A stretch of DNA of 64,000 bases from Ulota crispa (GCA_963920765.1 OY987249.1:5934188-5998187); one strand, 5' to 3'. Shown: positions 34,983 through 45,551, counted from the stretch's first letter. Translations and numbers: made by a program. Notes: generated by a model not told the origin, from the letters alone.

Positions 34983-35800
34983 ATTTTTTAAATGATCAAA
35001 CATTGTGCATTTTTTATCCATTGACAACTTGCATTCATATTTACTGTCTTTATCATGTCTCCTATGATTTATGCCATGTAGCACCTAACTCATTGTGTGT
35101 TTAAAAAATAAAACACTTCTTTGTCAAACTTTGCCCTTTTTTGATTCTTATTTCCCTTTTTGGGTGCCTAACACCCTCTTTCATTGAGCATTAACCCTTG
35201 AGCACCCAAGAGACATAATGTCTCTCAAAAGGCTGGGTCAACTCAATTTTGACCAATATAATCTCATTGCACATTTGGTGAAACCACTTCCAATTGAGTC
35301 TAGCATGATGGAGACGCTTTCCACTAACAAGTCAAATGGTCGGATCTTGTGGATTGTGTTTTTAATCCACAGGGGCACTTTGATTACACACAAAGTCAAG
35401 CTTTTTTTGTTTCAACTCTGAACACTCAGAGGTTAACCGAGGGCTTTTCTTGCTGACGACAATTCCCTAGATTCTTCCACTGAACAACCTTCCCTTCACA
35501 TATCCTCTACTACTGAAGGACCAGCACAGCATTATGTCGCCAGCAGAAAAACCCCTGGGTTAACCCATCAGTAAATTCCCCCCATTCCTTGTTTGTTCCA
35601 CCAGCCTCCGTTCACAGAGTTTCCACAATTGAAGATGACACAGAATCCGGTTCGCAAGGGTCAAGTTCTTCTGAATCTGCATCTCAGTAGGTAGATTCCC
35701 CAAGGCTCTCACCACAAAATGTAACATCGATGCTCATTTCGTAGAGGATCAATGACCTCGATACCCATTTCGTCTAACAAATCTACGAAAAAAACACGTC
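34983..35800. other. Intergenic DNA upstream of the sigma gene
   Basis: No recognised gene. From about 35440 the GC content rises and TTAACC motifs occur (35433 and 35559). Short Ser/Pro-rich frames here could be a decayed retroelement or leader sequence; I could not support either. Confidence 0.4.
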
Positions 35801-36055
35801 ATGTACTCCATTGACGGGATCCTAAAATCTACGAAGAGAGGCTTATCTAACCGAGCTCCTCGTCCGCACTACCACGGCGCTTCTCTCCTGCAGGTCCACA
35901 ACGCTGCGCGTCGTCGCTCTTTTGCGAGCACCACTAACCTCACTTTGCTCCCCCATTTGCTTCAGTTTTTATCCAAGAGCTGTTCCACACCGCCGTCGCC
36001 TTTGCGAATTCCTCTTTCATCACCGAAATCCGCAGCTTCGGGTGCGGTACAATGA
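35801..36055 (+). other. GC-richer open frame upstream of sigma exon 1 (uncertain)
   Basis: An 84-codon frame (MYSIDGILKSTKRGLSNRAP...) rich in Ser, Arg and Pro resembles a transit peptide and ends 44 bases before the sigma ATG I chose. A possible GT donor lies at 36047, but its phase does not fit the second sigma exon. It may be transcribed 5' leader or an alternative first exon. I recognise no homologue. Confidence 0.25.
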
Positions 36056-36098
36056 GTATGTAGTCTTCGCATACTGTTTGAAACTTCAGAATTCGGCG

Positions 36099-39000
36099 AT
36101 GGCGGCCGTGTCGTCAGCCTGCGCTGTGCTCCCCTCCGACGGACGAGCTAGCATGGTGGCCAGAGGACAAGATGGAAATGCTACTTGCAGTGAAGGTGGA
36201 GTGGAGTGCGTTATGCGGTCGGCGAGGGGAAGCGTGCGGCGGATTGCGTCTGTACGGTGCGCTCGGTCATGTTTATTTCTTGAGTGGAATTCGTGTTTTC
36301 AGAGAGGTTTTGTTTGTATTTTTTGGAGCGGGATATGTGCTAGGGTTTCGGATAGGGTTTTACCTCTTAAGAATTGTAATTTTTCCATTCGCGTATAACT
36401 TAGTATCATTATTAGCATGGACAGAACCTCAAAGAAATCTGTTACCGAATCAAAGAAGATTGCAACGCTCCAAAGAGCTCATCAAAATAGTATGAGTAGA
36501 TGATGTAAAACCTTGTACGAGTACAAATGCCGAGGTGTGAGCAATTTATATACATTGTGTGAGATGCTGTGTTCGTTTTACCGCTTAAGAATTGTTTGTC
36601 GTAATGTTTCCGTTCGCGCTTAGTATCCTTATTAGCATGGACAGAACCTCAAACAAAATCTGTTACCGAATCGAAGAAGATTGCAACGCTCCAAAGAGTT
36701 CATCAAAATAGTAATAGTAGATGATGTAAAACCTTGTACGAGTGCTAATGCCGAGGTGTGAGCAATTTTGTGTGAGATGCTGTGTCCGGTGGTTCCAGGA
36801 TTGGTGGAAAGGGCTTATAGAAATTTTTGGATATGCAGGATCAAGCTGCCTTTGTCAGCGTGCCCTACGAAGAGAGCAGTGCGATACAATCGAGCGCTGA
36901 ATGTAGGCGCTGTGTTGGTGACGAAGAGCTGGATGGGCAGCGAGGAAGGCATTTCGAATGCCGAGGAAGCCATGGCACGGGACGATGTCGTCGTGGCCTC
37001 GTTTGCAGGTGCGATTGCGGAGGAGAACGAGGAGTTCTCTTCGGAGTTCCCTTCGGAGTTCGACTTGTTGCGCCTGGAGAGAGCCAGGTTGAGCGACATG
37101 GAGGACTCCTTCCGAGCCGATTACGATGCAGAGTCTGCGTTGCTGGAAGCAGATCAAAGTTATGTCCAGCATCTAGAATGGCTCCTGGGAGGCGTGTCCT
37201 CGCTCGTGTCGGAGGCTGAGGTGGGCACCGCATCCACTGTTGCCGTGGATGATGCAGGTACTAATCTGAAACAAAAATCAATTATGTCCAAGGCTTTGCT
37301 TGTGAGGAAAATGATCTTTCGGTCGAGGGAGACCTGTCTATCACTTGCTTAACACCAAACAGAATAATCATGCCATTGATCACACACTATGCCTTCTCTG
37401 TGCAGTAACCATATACTCTTAACTGTACACTAACCACGCCCGAAATAAATAAAAAATAGCACGGTTATGTGATCAACTTTTACTCTCTAGTCATGTAAAA
37501 AACAACCATGAGCAGTGAGATGTGCGGTGAAGAGGAAGCATTTGCTTTTAATAAATGTTCGATCACCAAATGCTCCAGAACCTTCAAATCATTTCACGTA
37601 ATATTGAATCATTAGAAACTTGGTGTGTGCAACCAATGGCATATTTTCTGTAATGATGACGAAGATGATCTGTCATGTTCAAGTCCGTAGTTGAGCTTGG
37701 AATGCTTGTAACGTGATGAAAATGGTGAGTCGTTATTTGAAATCAATACATGCCAGAATGTCAAGCGGATTAACATATGTCTAGCTTGTAGATTCCAAGA
37801 CAGCGGGGACAGCGGGGACAGCAACAGACGAGTTGCCTCGTGTCAACATTACGGTCAGGTCGAAGCGCAAAGGAGAGAGGGTGAAGAAGCGGGAACGAGC
37901 GTTGGAAAAGGCTGAAAAGGTCGCCACTGCTCTTGCTACTGCGGCTGTTGTGCCGAAGCCGAAGAAACTCCAGCTATCGGAGGATCCTTCAGATCCAGTT
38001 CGTGCTTATCTGCGAGACATCGGGAAAACCAAGCTGCTAACAGCATCCGAAGAAGTCGCATTATCTCGAAAGATTCAAGTGAGAGAAACTCTCTTTCTGC
38101 TGTTTTGTCTAATACTCCCTCTGTCCCTCTAAAAACGTCCAAAAAGCTTCCTTGCAAAGAGTTAACCGTGTTTTCAGTATTTGTGCTAGTGACACATGCA
38201 TTCTAGAATCAATATACCATTTACCGAATATGCAAAATCTCCAGCTTTGATGTCGCCGTTTAGGCACCCAAATTCCATGCAAAAGTACCATATTTGTGCA
38301 TGCTACCAGCTCCTCATTATTGATGATTTAAAGATTAGTAGCAACAATGGTACCTCATATGGACAAGGCCAAGCTTTCTAGGAGAGGAATGCTCTCTAAT
38401 CGCTTAACTTGCCCCCATAAGATCATTGAACATGGCAAATCAGCAAAAGGGAGCTTTTTAGTGGTACAAGAAATGTGTCTGATTTGGAGCTTTTTAGAGG
38501 GACAGAGGGAGTAATACTTATGACAATAACTCTCTTTGAGGATCGAGATCTCATAGCTTTTGAGGGCCGAGCTCAGACCAACCTCCTTTTGGCATGCAGG
38601 ATCTACTGAAACTGGAGAAAGTGAAAGCTGATCTTCAGCGACAAGTAGGACGGGAACCCACCTTGAGTGAGTGGAGTCGAGCGGTAGGAATGCAGCAGAA
38701 TGCTTTTGAATCGAGAGTGGAGGAGGGGCGGTTTTCGAAAGAGAAGATGGTGAAGTCGAATTTGCGGTTAGTTGTGTCCATAGCCAAACACTACCAGAAT
38801 CGAGGCATGACTTTTCAGGACCTGATTCAGGTCCAGTACCATATGTACTTCTGAACCTGAGCTCTTCTGCTTTTGTGCGACTTTTGCTGCAACACATTGC
38901 TTCTTGTGAACCCTCTTGTTGTTTGAAACTTGTTCATTACAAATGTGAAACCCTACAAAACTGAACCATTTGATGTGAAATGGATGTGTATCCTGAATTG

Positions 39001-40236
39001 GTGTTGGTGTGCTTTGCTTCTTTGGATCAGGAAGGGAGCCTGGGCTTGATGCGGGGAGCTGAGAAATTCGACGCTGACAAGGGGTTTAAGTTTAGTACGT
39101 ACGCACATTGGTGGATTAGGCAGGCTATCACACGATCCATTGCTGATCAATCCAGGACTATTCGTTTACCAGTGCGTTCCACTCTGATTCGTTATATTTA
39201 TATGCTTCTATCATTGCTCTGATCTAAAAGAACAACGTTTAAGTTTAGAATTATTTTCACTTAAAAATACTGTTGTTTTTATTCTCGTTTGATTTCCTGC
39301 TGGCATTATACCATGAAGTTCACCATTTAGTTCTTCTGTTGTTTCGTCAGATTCATGTGTACGAAGTCGTCTCACGGATTAACAAAGTGAAGAGGGCGTT
39401 GGTTTTGGAGCATGGGCGGCAGCCACTGGATGAAGAAGTGGCGGAGCTGGTTGGTTTGAGTGTGGCGAAGTTGCAAAGCATAGTGAAATTAGCTAGGGCC
39501 CCAACGTCGATGGACCGGCCCATTGGCGACGAGAATAGCGCCTCAGTTGGGGTATGGTTTCAAATTCCCATCAAGCATCAAAAGGACCTTCATGCTCTTT
39601 TCTCAATTATGAAGACTCTCCTTTGTCCAGTTTTACCTATCTACTGAATCAATACGCTCTTCACGGATTCCGGTGATAAAAAAATTGGTCTCACTAGATG
39701 CACATTTTTCACAATATGATCATTCGACTAGGTCACTTTCTCAACCATGAATTTAGGGCTTAGCATCAAGTACAAGGATTAGGGTTTGACATCAGATACA
39801 ACGGTTAGGGTTTAACATCATATTTAAGGGTTAAGATTCGTGGGTTTAGAATGTTGGAATTCCTGTATGTGATGTCTTGGTCATGGGAGTTGCAGATTTA
39901 GGGTTTAGGGTTTAAGGTCTGATTCAAATTTCGTCGTCACCGCAGGAATTGGTTGCTGACAAAGGTGTCGAGTCACCGGAGGATGGTATTGCGAAGCGAT
40001 TGCTGAAACAAGATGTGGAGGGTGTGTTACACACGCTGAGCCCACGAGAGAGGGAGGTTCTTCGATTACGGTATGGATTTGACGATGGACAGTCGAGGAC
40101 TTTAGAAGAGATAGGCCGCATCTTCAAAGTGACTCGAGAAAGGATACGACAGATTGAGGCAAAAGCCATGAGCAAGCTGAGGCAGCCCGGTCGGAATAGC
40201 ATTTTAGTGGAATATTTACATGTGAAAGGCATGTGA
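36099..40236 (+). CDS. Plastid-type RNA polymerase sigma-70 factor
   Basis: This is a sigma factor that should direct the plastid-encoded, bacterial-type RNA polymerase to promoters. Seven exons join in phase: 36099-36256, 36839-37257, 37792-38078, 38600-38830, 39031-39171, 39351-39551 and 39946-40236, giving 575 residues. Conserved parts in order are [20 protein letters not shown] (region 1.2), [20 protein letters not shown] and [14 protein letters not shown] (2.1-2.2), [20 protein letters not shown] (2.3-2.4), region 3 in the sixth exon, and [20 protein letters not shown] plus [20 protein letters not shown] (4.1-4.2, the -35 helix-turn-helix). All core residues are present. Exon 1 ([16 protein letters not shown]...) looks like a transit peptide: few acidic residues, many Ala, Ser and Arg. 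Exons 3-7 are firm; exon 1 and its donor are inferred from phase. It is nuclear because it has introns and a plant-type target peptide. Subfamily not assigned. Confidence 0.92.
36357..36787. repeat. Tandem duplication of about 218 bp in sigma intron 1
   Basis: Two adjacent copies, about 36357-36574 and 36576-36787, share ATTAGCATGGACAGAACCTC, GAAGATTGCAACGCTCCAAA and GATGATGTAAAACCTTGTAC blocks. They lie between the proposed first and second exons of the sigma gene. Identity is high, so the duplication is recent. The unit contains no open frame that continues the protein. Confidence 0.85.
38113..38513. mobile_element. Stowaway-like MITE in sigma intron 3
   Basis: The termini ACTCCCTCTGTCCCTCTAAA and the complement GAGGGACAGAGGGAGT carry the well-known CTCCCTCYGT start of plant Stowaway elements. 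TA target-site bases lie at both ends (38113-38114 and 38512-38513). About 400 bp, without coding sequence. It lies inside the intron between the third and fourth sigma exons, so splicing removes it. Confidence 0.9.
39753..39830. repeat. Three 26-bp tandem units starting TTAGGG, in sigma intron 6
   Basis: Three successive 26-mers begin TTAGGGCTTAGCATCAAG, TTAGGGTTTGACATCAGA and TTAGGGTTTAACATCATA. About 70 bases later TTTAGGGTTTAGGGTTTAAG (39897-39916) gives short runs of the plant telomere motif. All lie between the sixth and seventh sigma exons. The motif count is too low for a real telomeric tract. Confidence 0.7.
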
Positions 40237-40334
40237 TTCATTGGTATTGAGTGGAAAGTGACATTGCATCAATGCAAACACGAAATTGTATGTAAGGGCT
40301 TCCGTCAGGCTTAGGTTTTACTCGTTGGCGCTCT

Positions 40335-40622
40335 GTGGCAGCTGCTGTATCTGATAATTTCATTCTTTGTATGATCTGGAGAAGGAAATTTTTGCCTACT
40401 TTCCAAGAAAATGACACAAAACTTGTGTGTGATGTTCATATCTTTGATGCCATTGTGATCCATAGTTTCCCTTACGTAAGTTGCGGATACGGTTTGTTTA
40501 ACTCTTTAAAATCTAATGAACGGGAGGCATTCATTGCTAGGGCTTCTGGTACTTCGGAGGCACTCATGGAAATGGCCAAAATAATAGATCAACCAAACTT
40601 CATTAGAAATGTGGGACAGTGA
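40335..40622 (+). other. Open frame in the probable sigma 3' flank
   Basis: A 95-codon frame begins 99 bases after the sigma stop codon. It matches no family I know, has no repeats or domains and ends in ordinary non-coding DNA. It most likely lies in the 3' untranslated region of the sigma transcript. Confidence 0.2.
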
Positions 40623-40767
40623 GAACCATTCCCTCGGCAAAATAGGATCAATAATTTGATAAAATTCACTCAAAAGCAAAATATTAAGGACGGTTCACAC
40701 TACGTCTCATTTCCCATCACTATAATTCTCACTTCAACATGTGACCTCAATCTAGTTGAGTTACTAA

Positions 40768-41193
40768 AGCCCCTTTCGCACCCAGCACTATGGAAAATGC
40801 AGTACTAGACACTAGTACTAGTGGGTTTAAAAAACCTAGTTTGTATTCACACAACTTTGATTTTGAAACTAAATAGTTTGAGAAATTTTTTGTTTCAAGT
40901 TCACACTATAGTTTTACATAAAACAATAGCAATGTTAACATCTAACTTAACTGTGTGACTCCTCCCTACCTCCATAACACTCCCTCAACAATCCAAAAAT
41001 CTAAGTTTTTTTAAGTTGTTACAATACCATAACATTACTGTTAACACCCAACAATTGTGAGTATTAAAAAATGCCATCGTGGACTCCACGTCATTTTTAG
41101 TGCTCCATAGCACTCCAAGTGTGAATGCTAAGGCTCATAGTACCTCTTTTTGACTATCTAGTTTGCTCCATAACATTGGGTGTGAAAGGGCCA
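40768..41193. mobile_element. MITE with TAA target duplication (PIF/Harbinger-like)
   Basis: A 426-bp element flanked by TAA (40765-40767 and 41194-41196). Its ends AGCCCCTTTCGCACCC and GGGTGTGAAAGGGCCA are near-perfect inverted repeats. A 3-bp TAA duplication is typical of PIF/Harbinger MITEs. It has no coding capacity. Confidence 0.7.
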
Positions 41194-41811
41194 TAAGAGC
41201 ATAAAGTACTAACAAAAATCATAATTTTTTAATGCAAAAATATTGATGGGACATGGACTAAAAGTTGGGTCTAGTAAAATGGTGGACCCAAACCTTGAAT
41301 GAGGTCCCCACCTTCTCTAAGCTAGTCTGCTCTAATTGTGACCTTCACATTTAAAACGATCCATAGCCAGTCCAAGAATGGATATGAGATGGTTCTTGAA
41401 TGGACCCTTCTTAGTCTTAAAAGAAAAGGTGTATTTTATAGCAAGAGCCAATCATACTCCTCTATTCACTTTATCTCTCTACAAGTTGCAAGGGGATGCT
41501 TTATGGGAGACCTAGGGTCACAGATAGGTGCCTACTACAAAAAACTTTGAAAATTCATCAACAATTCAATAATGCTTCAAAAAATATGAAAAAATTGGGT
41601 AACATTTAGCACACATTTCCCTTTGACAGAAAATTAGGCAAAAAACCTTCATGTCTTGAGAAGCCCATGAAAATCCAAAACAACCCTTAAAGTGACGGTT
41701 TTAGAGCGACTACCTTAGTGCAAAAAGTTTCAAGAAAGTTTTGCCATATAAGCAACCAAATGTGAGATTTGGGACACAATGTGAAGCTTTAGTTCAACTT
41801 TTGGCTCTATA

Positions 41812-41951
41812 GGTAGTGTGCTCTAATTCTGTGGAGTGCTCTAAGCCCGCCTAACTCATCAATGACAATAATAAATATTTCAAGGAACAATGTTAGCCAT
41901 TCCTAGAAGTGCAACGTTTTAGAGCACCACACCGAGTTAGAGCACACTACC
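41812..41951. mobile_element. Short foldback MITE
   Basis: About 140 bases with inverted ends GGTAGTGTGCTCTAATTC and GAGTTAGAGCACACTACC, and sub-terminal GGAGTGCTCTAA paired with TTTAGAGCACC. No target duplication could be fixed. Confidence 0.55.
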
Positions 41952-42063
41952 TTGCACCTCTCATATTCTTTGCTATCAATGGGACCCCCTTAGCGGAGGC
42001 TGCCACCACCACCGCCCTAGCCTTAATTTCTTCCACAAACCCCTTCCTTAGCAATAACAATGT

Positions 42064-42300
42064 TGACGTACATTGAATATTGCATTTAGATTGCCTTGAC
42101 AATTAGATTGTCTCATGATTCATCACTTGACCACTTGCCAACGCATGCAACTCTCTAACTACATGAATTTCACATAGTTTACTGCATAAAAGTCACTGTT
42201 TGTTTTGCTACAGCTTTATTGTTGTTGTCAAAGCCCTTGAAGATAATTTTTTGCAGTAATTATTGATGGAAACTACTGTAGCAGCGGTAAGTATTTATAC
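42064..42300. mobile_element. Fragment of the GAATATTGC..GGTTGCC MITE family
   Basis: It begins TTGAATATTGCATTTAGATT and keeps blocks of the 49436 element: the CATGATTCATCACTTGACCA-type stretch and CAACTCTCTAACTACATG. Its right side is a TGCTACAGC..GAAACTACTGTAGC block. It is diverged and its ends are not well fixed. Confidence 0.5.
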
Positions 42301-42579
42301 ACAGAAGTGTAAAATACCAAGAAATTAGTGTGACTTCTTAGGATCAAGAGGGAAAAACACACGTTATGACAGTAACACCGTAGAAACACGGAGTACCAAA
42401 AACTGCGAATGGTTTCAATGCCGAATCTACAGCATGAACACCACCGGGAGTCACTAAAAGAAAATCACACCAGATGTAAATGTACTAATCTGGCATTACA
42501 CAAGAGATTCGTGTATATTTCTTTTCCTATTTCTAATTTTGCCCCTAGCATAACCTCAATCTAAACCGTTGAGAATATC

Positions 42580-42687
42580 ACTAAAATAGGTGAAACCCTA
42601 ATCCTCCAGTGTGACTACTCCTACAACTTGGTCACCAAAACAGGTGAAACCCTAATCCTCCAGTGTGACTACTCCTACAACGTGGTC
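42580..42687. repeat. Two 54-bp tandem copies
   Basis: AGGTGAAACCCTAATCCTCC occurs at 42588 and again at 42642, followed each time by AGTGTGACTACTCCTACAAC. The copies differ at only a few bases. Located in a stretch without genes. Confidence 0.85.
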
Positions 42688-42787
42688 AGTTGCCTCAATG
42701 GAGACTCTGAGAATAAATCGAATCTATACAGAAATTTGAGTGCTTTTCTTAGAATACAAACACGATTAGAAAGAGCGATGTTCTCCA

Positions 42788-43066
42788 TCAGTGAGCGTAC
42801 ACATTAGTGCCGCCATCTTCTCGTGGGAAATCGTGGTGTTCTCGGTAGAAATGAGGGATCGGAACACAACAGCTAGGTGCATCAAACGAGGAGTCGTCGT
42901 TGGCCGTGCCTGCCGTCGTTACGTCGGCATCTTCTTCATGGCGCGCCTCCGAGAGCACCGGCTCGTGTGTCACGCCTCCCATCTTCATCGTCAAGTTAAG
43001 TACTCCTTGTTCACGTCCAGAAGGTCTTTTCACCTGCTCACGCCACACAATCAGTGTCAGCAACAA
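42788..43066 (-). other. GC-richer open frame, possible exon or remnant
   Basis: A 92-codon frame on the minus strand (KMGGVTHEPVLSEARHEEDA...) is GC-richer than its surroundings and hydrophilic. A plus-strand frame overlaps it, so the coding strand is unsure. I recognise no family. It could be an exon remnant or a piece of transcribed non-coding DNA. Confidence 0.2.
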
Positions 43067-43692
43067 TTCAGCACGTTGTTTGTCATTTGTAAACCTGCCT
43101 CGCCATATTAGGTTTTAAAATCTGCGGAGACTACAAGAACGAGATTGGAAAAAGAAGCTGTAGATTTTATTGATGGATTGATTTTTACTTGTTTCAGTCG
43201 TCAATTGAGCTTTGTTCATGACACAATCGTAGTGGTCACATCTGTAGCTAATCTATACTCCTCCGAGTTTCTCTTTCACCGTGTGAAAACCCTAATCTGG
43301 ACCTTGAACCCTATGCCTGACAAAACGCAGGCTCATAACGAGGACGTCACAGTCAGAACTTTTGCATGAGGATAGAATCACAAATTTCAATGAAATTGGA
43401 AAAACACTTTACATTTGGAGTCTAATGGATCGAGGTAATGTTCAAAATATACTCCAAATGTCAAGTACTTTTCCGCTTCCATTGAATTTTTTGTTTAGAA
43501 CTTGGGTGGTGATACATCTGAAAAGAAAACCACAAAAGAACTTTGACAACCTTAATATTTTAGCTACATGCCAAGTGTCTGTATTGTTTAGGTGACCAAG
43601 GGGAGAGGCTCAACAAAAGAGAGATCCCAAAGACCGAAGAAGTTCTCAAAATCCACTATCCCCATATAACCCTAGAAGATTGAAACATTCAA
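43067..43692. other. Intergenic DNA without a recognised gene
   Basis: Short open frames on the plus strand (43145 and 43362) show no family motifs. The stretch ends at the direct repeat at 43693. Confidence 0.45.
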
Positions 43693-43775
43693 AATGATGT
43701 GGTCGGTTATCCTAAATTTGAAGGCCGCTTCTGAAAACCTGATTTTGTCATCTGTTCTAACTATAACATCACCTA
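43693..43775. repeat. Direct repeat flanking the MITE cluster, copy 1
   Basis: AATGATGTGGTCGGTTATCC at 43693 is repeated at 44642 as AATGATGTGGTTGGTTATCC, followed in both by a related 60-base stretch (TCATCTGTTCTAA versus CCATCAGTTAGTTCTAA). The copies lie 949 bases apart in direct orientation and enclose the MITEs at 43778-44640. The second copy overlaps the possible final exon of the C2 gene. Confidence 0.65.
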
Positions 43776-43777
43776 TT

Positions 43778-44130
43778 AGGGGTAGTCACACCTTTGAGAT
43801 TAAAACTTTTGTGAAGATTGATAAATCGGTTGAGTGAAAATAGGAGTCAGTGGGAGCACTTAAGAATGGAGAATGGTGAAAACCAAGAAGATCAGATGCT
43901 ATAGATGGAAAAGCAAAGAGCGATGATAAATTGGAACTAGTGAGATGAAAACAAGACAACTTGCTGTAAAAAATTTGCACACAAAGCTTCTCTAGCCCAT
44001 TCTCTAGTAGTGGTCGAGAATATAAAAAAATCTTTGAAGATGGAGAAAAAAGCTCCCGTCAAACGCTGCTAGCTTGCCACTACGGCATTCTAGGAAGATG
44101 GAGAATGAGTTCAAGAAGGTGTGACTACCC
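43778..44130. mobile_element. MITE with GGGGTAGTCACACC ends
   Basis: Ends GGGGTAGTCACACCTT and AAGGTGTGACTACCC, about 353 bp. Other members are at 32016, 34066, 50501 and 61366. The left end is preceded by TA as in the others; the right flank is TG. The family looks Tc1/mariner-like (TA target). Confidence 0.72.
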
Positions 44131-44164
44131 TGAGTCTACCACATTTACATTCTGGGAAAACTAA

Positions 44165-44304
44165 GGGCATCCTTCCATGCGAGGGGGGCTGGCAAACTAA
44201 AAATACCCCACTAATACTTGGTCAGATGGGAGTTCCAAAAAAACCAGAACCTCGGTGGGATATTTTTAGTTTGTCCAGCCACCCCCTCACATGGAAGGAT
44301 GCCC
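44165..44304. mobile_element. Short MITE with TAA target duplication (Harbinger-like)
   Basis: A 140-bp palindromic element flanked by TAA (44162-44164 and 44305-44307). The arms start GGGCATCCTTCCATGCGAGG and end CATGGAAGGATGCCC. The inner arms GCAAACTAAAAATA and TATTTTTAGTTTG pair as well. It is nearly a perfect hairpin. Confidence 0.82.
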
Positions 44305-44623
44305 TAAGAATGGAATGGAGAAGGTGTGATCAGAGTTTAATTTTTGTTTTTGTTAAGGTAGAGCAACCCGCATCCCATAATGCAGGCAGATAAGGAAAAT
44401 TTGTCTAAAATTGGTACAAATGAATGTTATATGAAAGTTCATCCCAAAACATGATAATATAAGCTAATTTCATCCAAAATTTGATGCATTAGGATTTTGC
44501 CCAGGAAGAATTTGGCAATTTCATCCATATTTTCACACATTTTCACACAGATTTCTAAGTGTAACGGTAGCCAGCAGGTTTTTGAGGTAAGATTTAGGCG
44601 AAATTTTGCGAAGAAATTAAACC

Positions 44624-44640
44624 CTGGGTGTGACTACCCC
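44624..44640. mobile_element. Isolated right end of a GGGGTAGTCACACC MITE
   Basis: GGTGTGACTACCCC matches the right terminus of the 43778 family and is followed by TAATG. The matching left end is not evident nearby, except for the full element at 43778. Confidence 0.5.
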
Positions 44641-44757
44641 TAATGATGTGGTTGGTTATCCTAAATCGAAACCCTGAATTTACCATCAGTTAGTTCTAAA
44701 CTCTGACGCCACCCATTTTGTTGCCAGAAAAAAAAAAAAAAAAAAAAAAAAACGTAC

Positions 44758-45117
44758 CGCAAGATTGAGGAACACGGGCTCGCTGGGTTCCTGGATGGAG
44801 GCAATGTTGCCAGGCAAGTCGGCGAGGGGCAAGGCCAGGGAGCCGATGAGGCGGTTCGACGTGGAAGCCGCGTCGTGGATTTCGAAGTAGACCACGGCTT
44901 GGTCGGGATGCTTGAGCGCCTGCTGGTCGCCGTACACGAGCAGCTTGGCATTCCAGGTGGGGTTGGTGCTGCCCTTCTCGTCCACGGGAGTGTACGCCTT
45001 CATGTCGTGGTGAATCCACGCCACCACGTACGGGCTCATCTTGCCTCCGAAGAACCGCACGTCCCGCAACTCCGCCGCTGAGAACACGTTCAGCTCTATC
45101 TCGCGATACGCAGGCAT
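44758..45117 (-). CDS. Small C2-domain protein, first exon (3' part unclear)
   Basis: The exon encodes 120 residues from MPAYREIELNVFSAAELRDV to EPSEPVFLNLA. It is a plant-type C2 domain of the SRC2-like group: ELNVFSAAELRDVRFFGG opens strand 1, MSPYVVAWI follows, STNPTWNAKLLV is the typical TNPxWN motif, and VVYFEIHDAAS and LIGSLALPLADL close the fold. Such domains bind membranes, often with calcium; several acidic calcium ligands of classic C2 loops are not obvious here. The donor GCG before GTACG lies at 44756-44757, followed at once by a 24-base T-run. A short reading frame at 44661-44702 (SLELTDGKFRVSI, then stop) would fit as the final exon. The intron would then be only 55 bases, shorter than usual in plants, so the 3' end is uncertain. 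Confidence 0.82.
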
Positions 45118-45145
45118 CGTCGCTCTCAGTAATCCCACTCGACTA

Positions 45146-45171
45146 GATCGATCGATCGATCGATCGATCGA
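45146..45171. repeat. (GATC)n simple repeat in the C2 gene leader
   Basis: Six GATC units end about 30 bases upstream of the C2 start codon. Translation through the repeat gives an RSIDRSID-like stretch, which is leader and not part of the protein, since the C2 domain starts at the ATG at 45117. Confidence 0.8.
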
Positions 45172-45551
45172 CAACCCCAAACTCTTACTTACTAGCTAGC
45201 GCTTCAAGCCAAAATGGGGACAAGCAAAACGTAGACAAACTAGAGCACCGAGTTGCACAGAGTTCTATTCAGTTGTATTGCTTGGGTAGTAAGTTAAGTT
45301 GGCAGTGCAGCGGGCACAACACGAGCAGGAAGAATGATTGTGTAAGCTTATGAGCTGGGGATGGAGCAGAAGGAATCTAAGGGAGAGGGGATAGCCGCCT
45401 GGAAAGGGCGCCGCCACGGCTTGGTGGACTCGAAGCAGCAATTGCCCCTTCCGGGCCCCCACGTCGCTTGTATAACACATCAGCAGGTGGGCTCCATGTA
45501 CTGCACATACGTATTTCTGACTCCAGGGTGGAAAACTTACTTCTGATTTGT

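Noticed and set aside
35801-36055. The true first exon of the sigma gene
   Set aside because: Its donor phase does not fit the second exon, while the ATG at 36099 does.
38355-38897. A 180-codon minus-strand frame
   Set aside because: It is antisense to the fourth sigma exon and part of the Stowaway-like MITE.
39753-39916. A telomere or telomere-adjacent region
   Set aside because: Only a few short motifs are present, inside an intron of an intact gene.
44686-45180. An upstream extension of the C2 protein (start at 45180)
   Set aside because: The extra residues come from the GATC simple repeat; the C2 domain starts properly at 45117.
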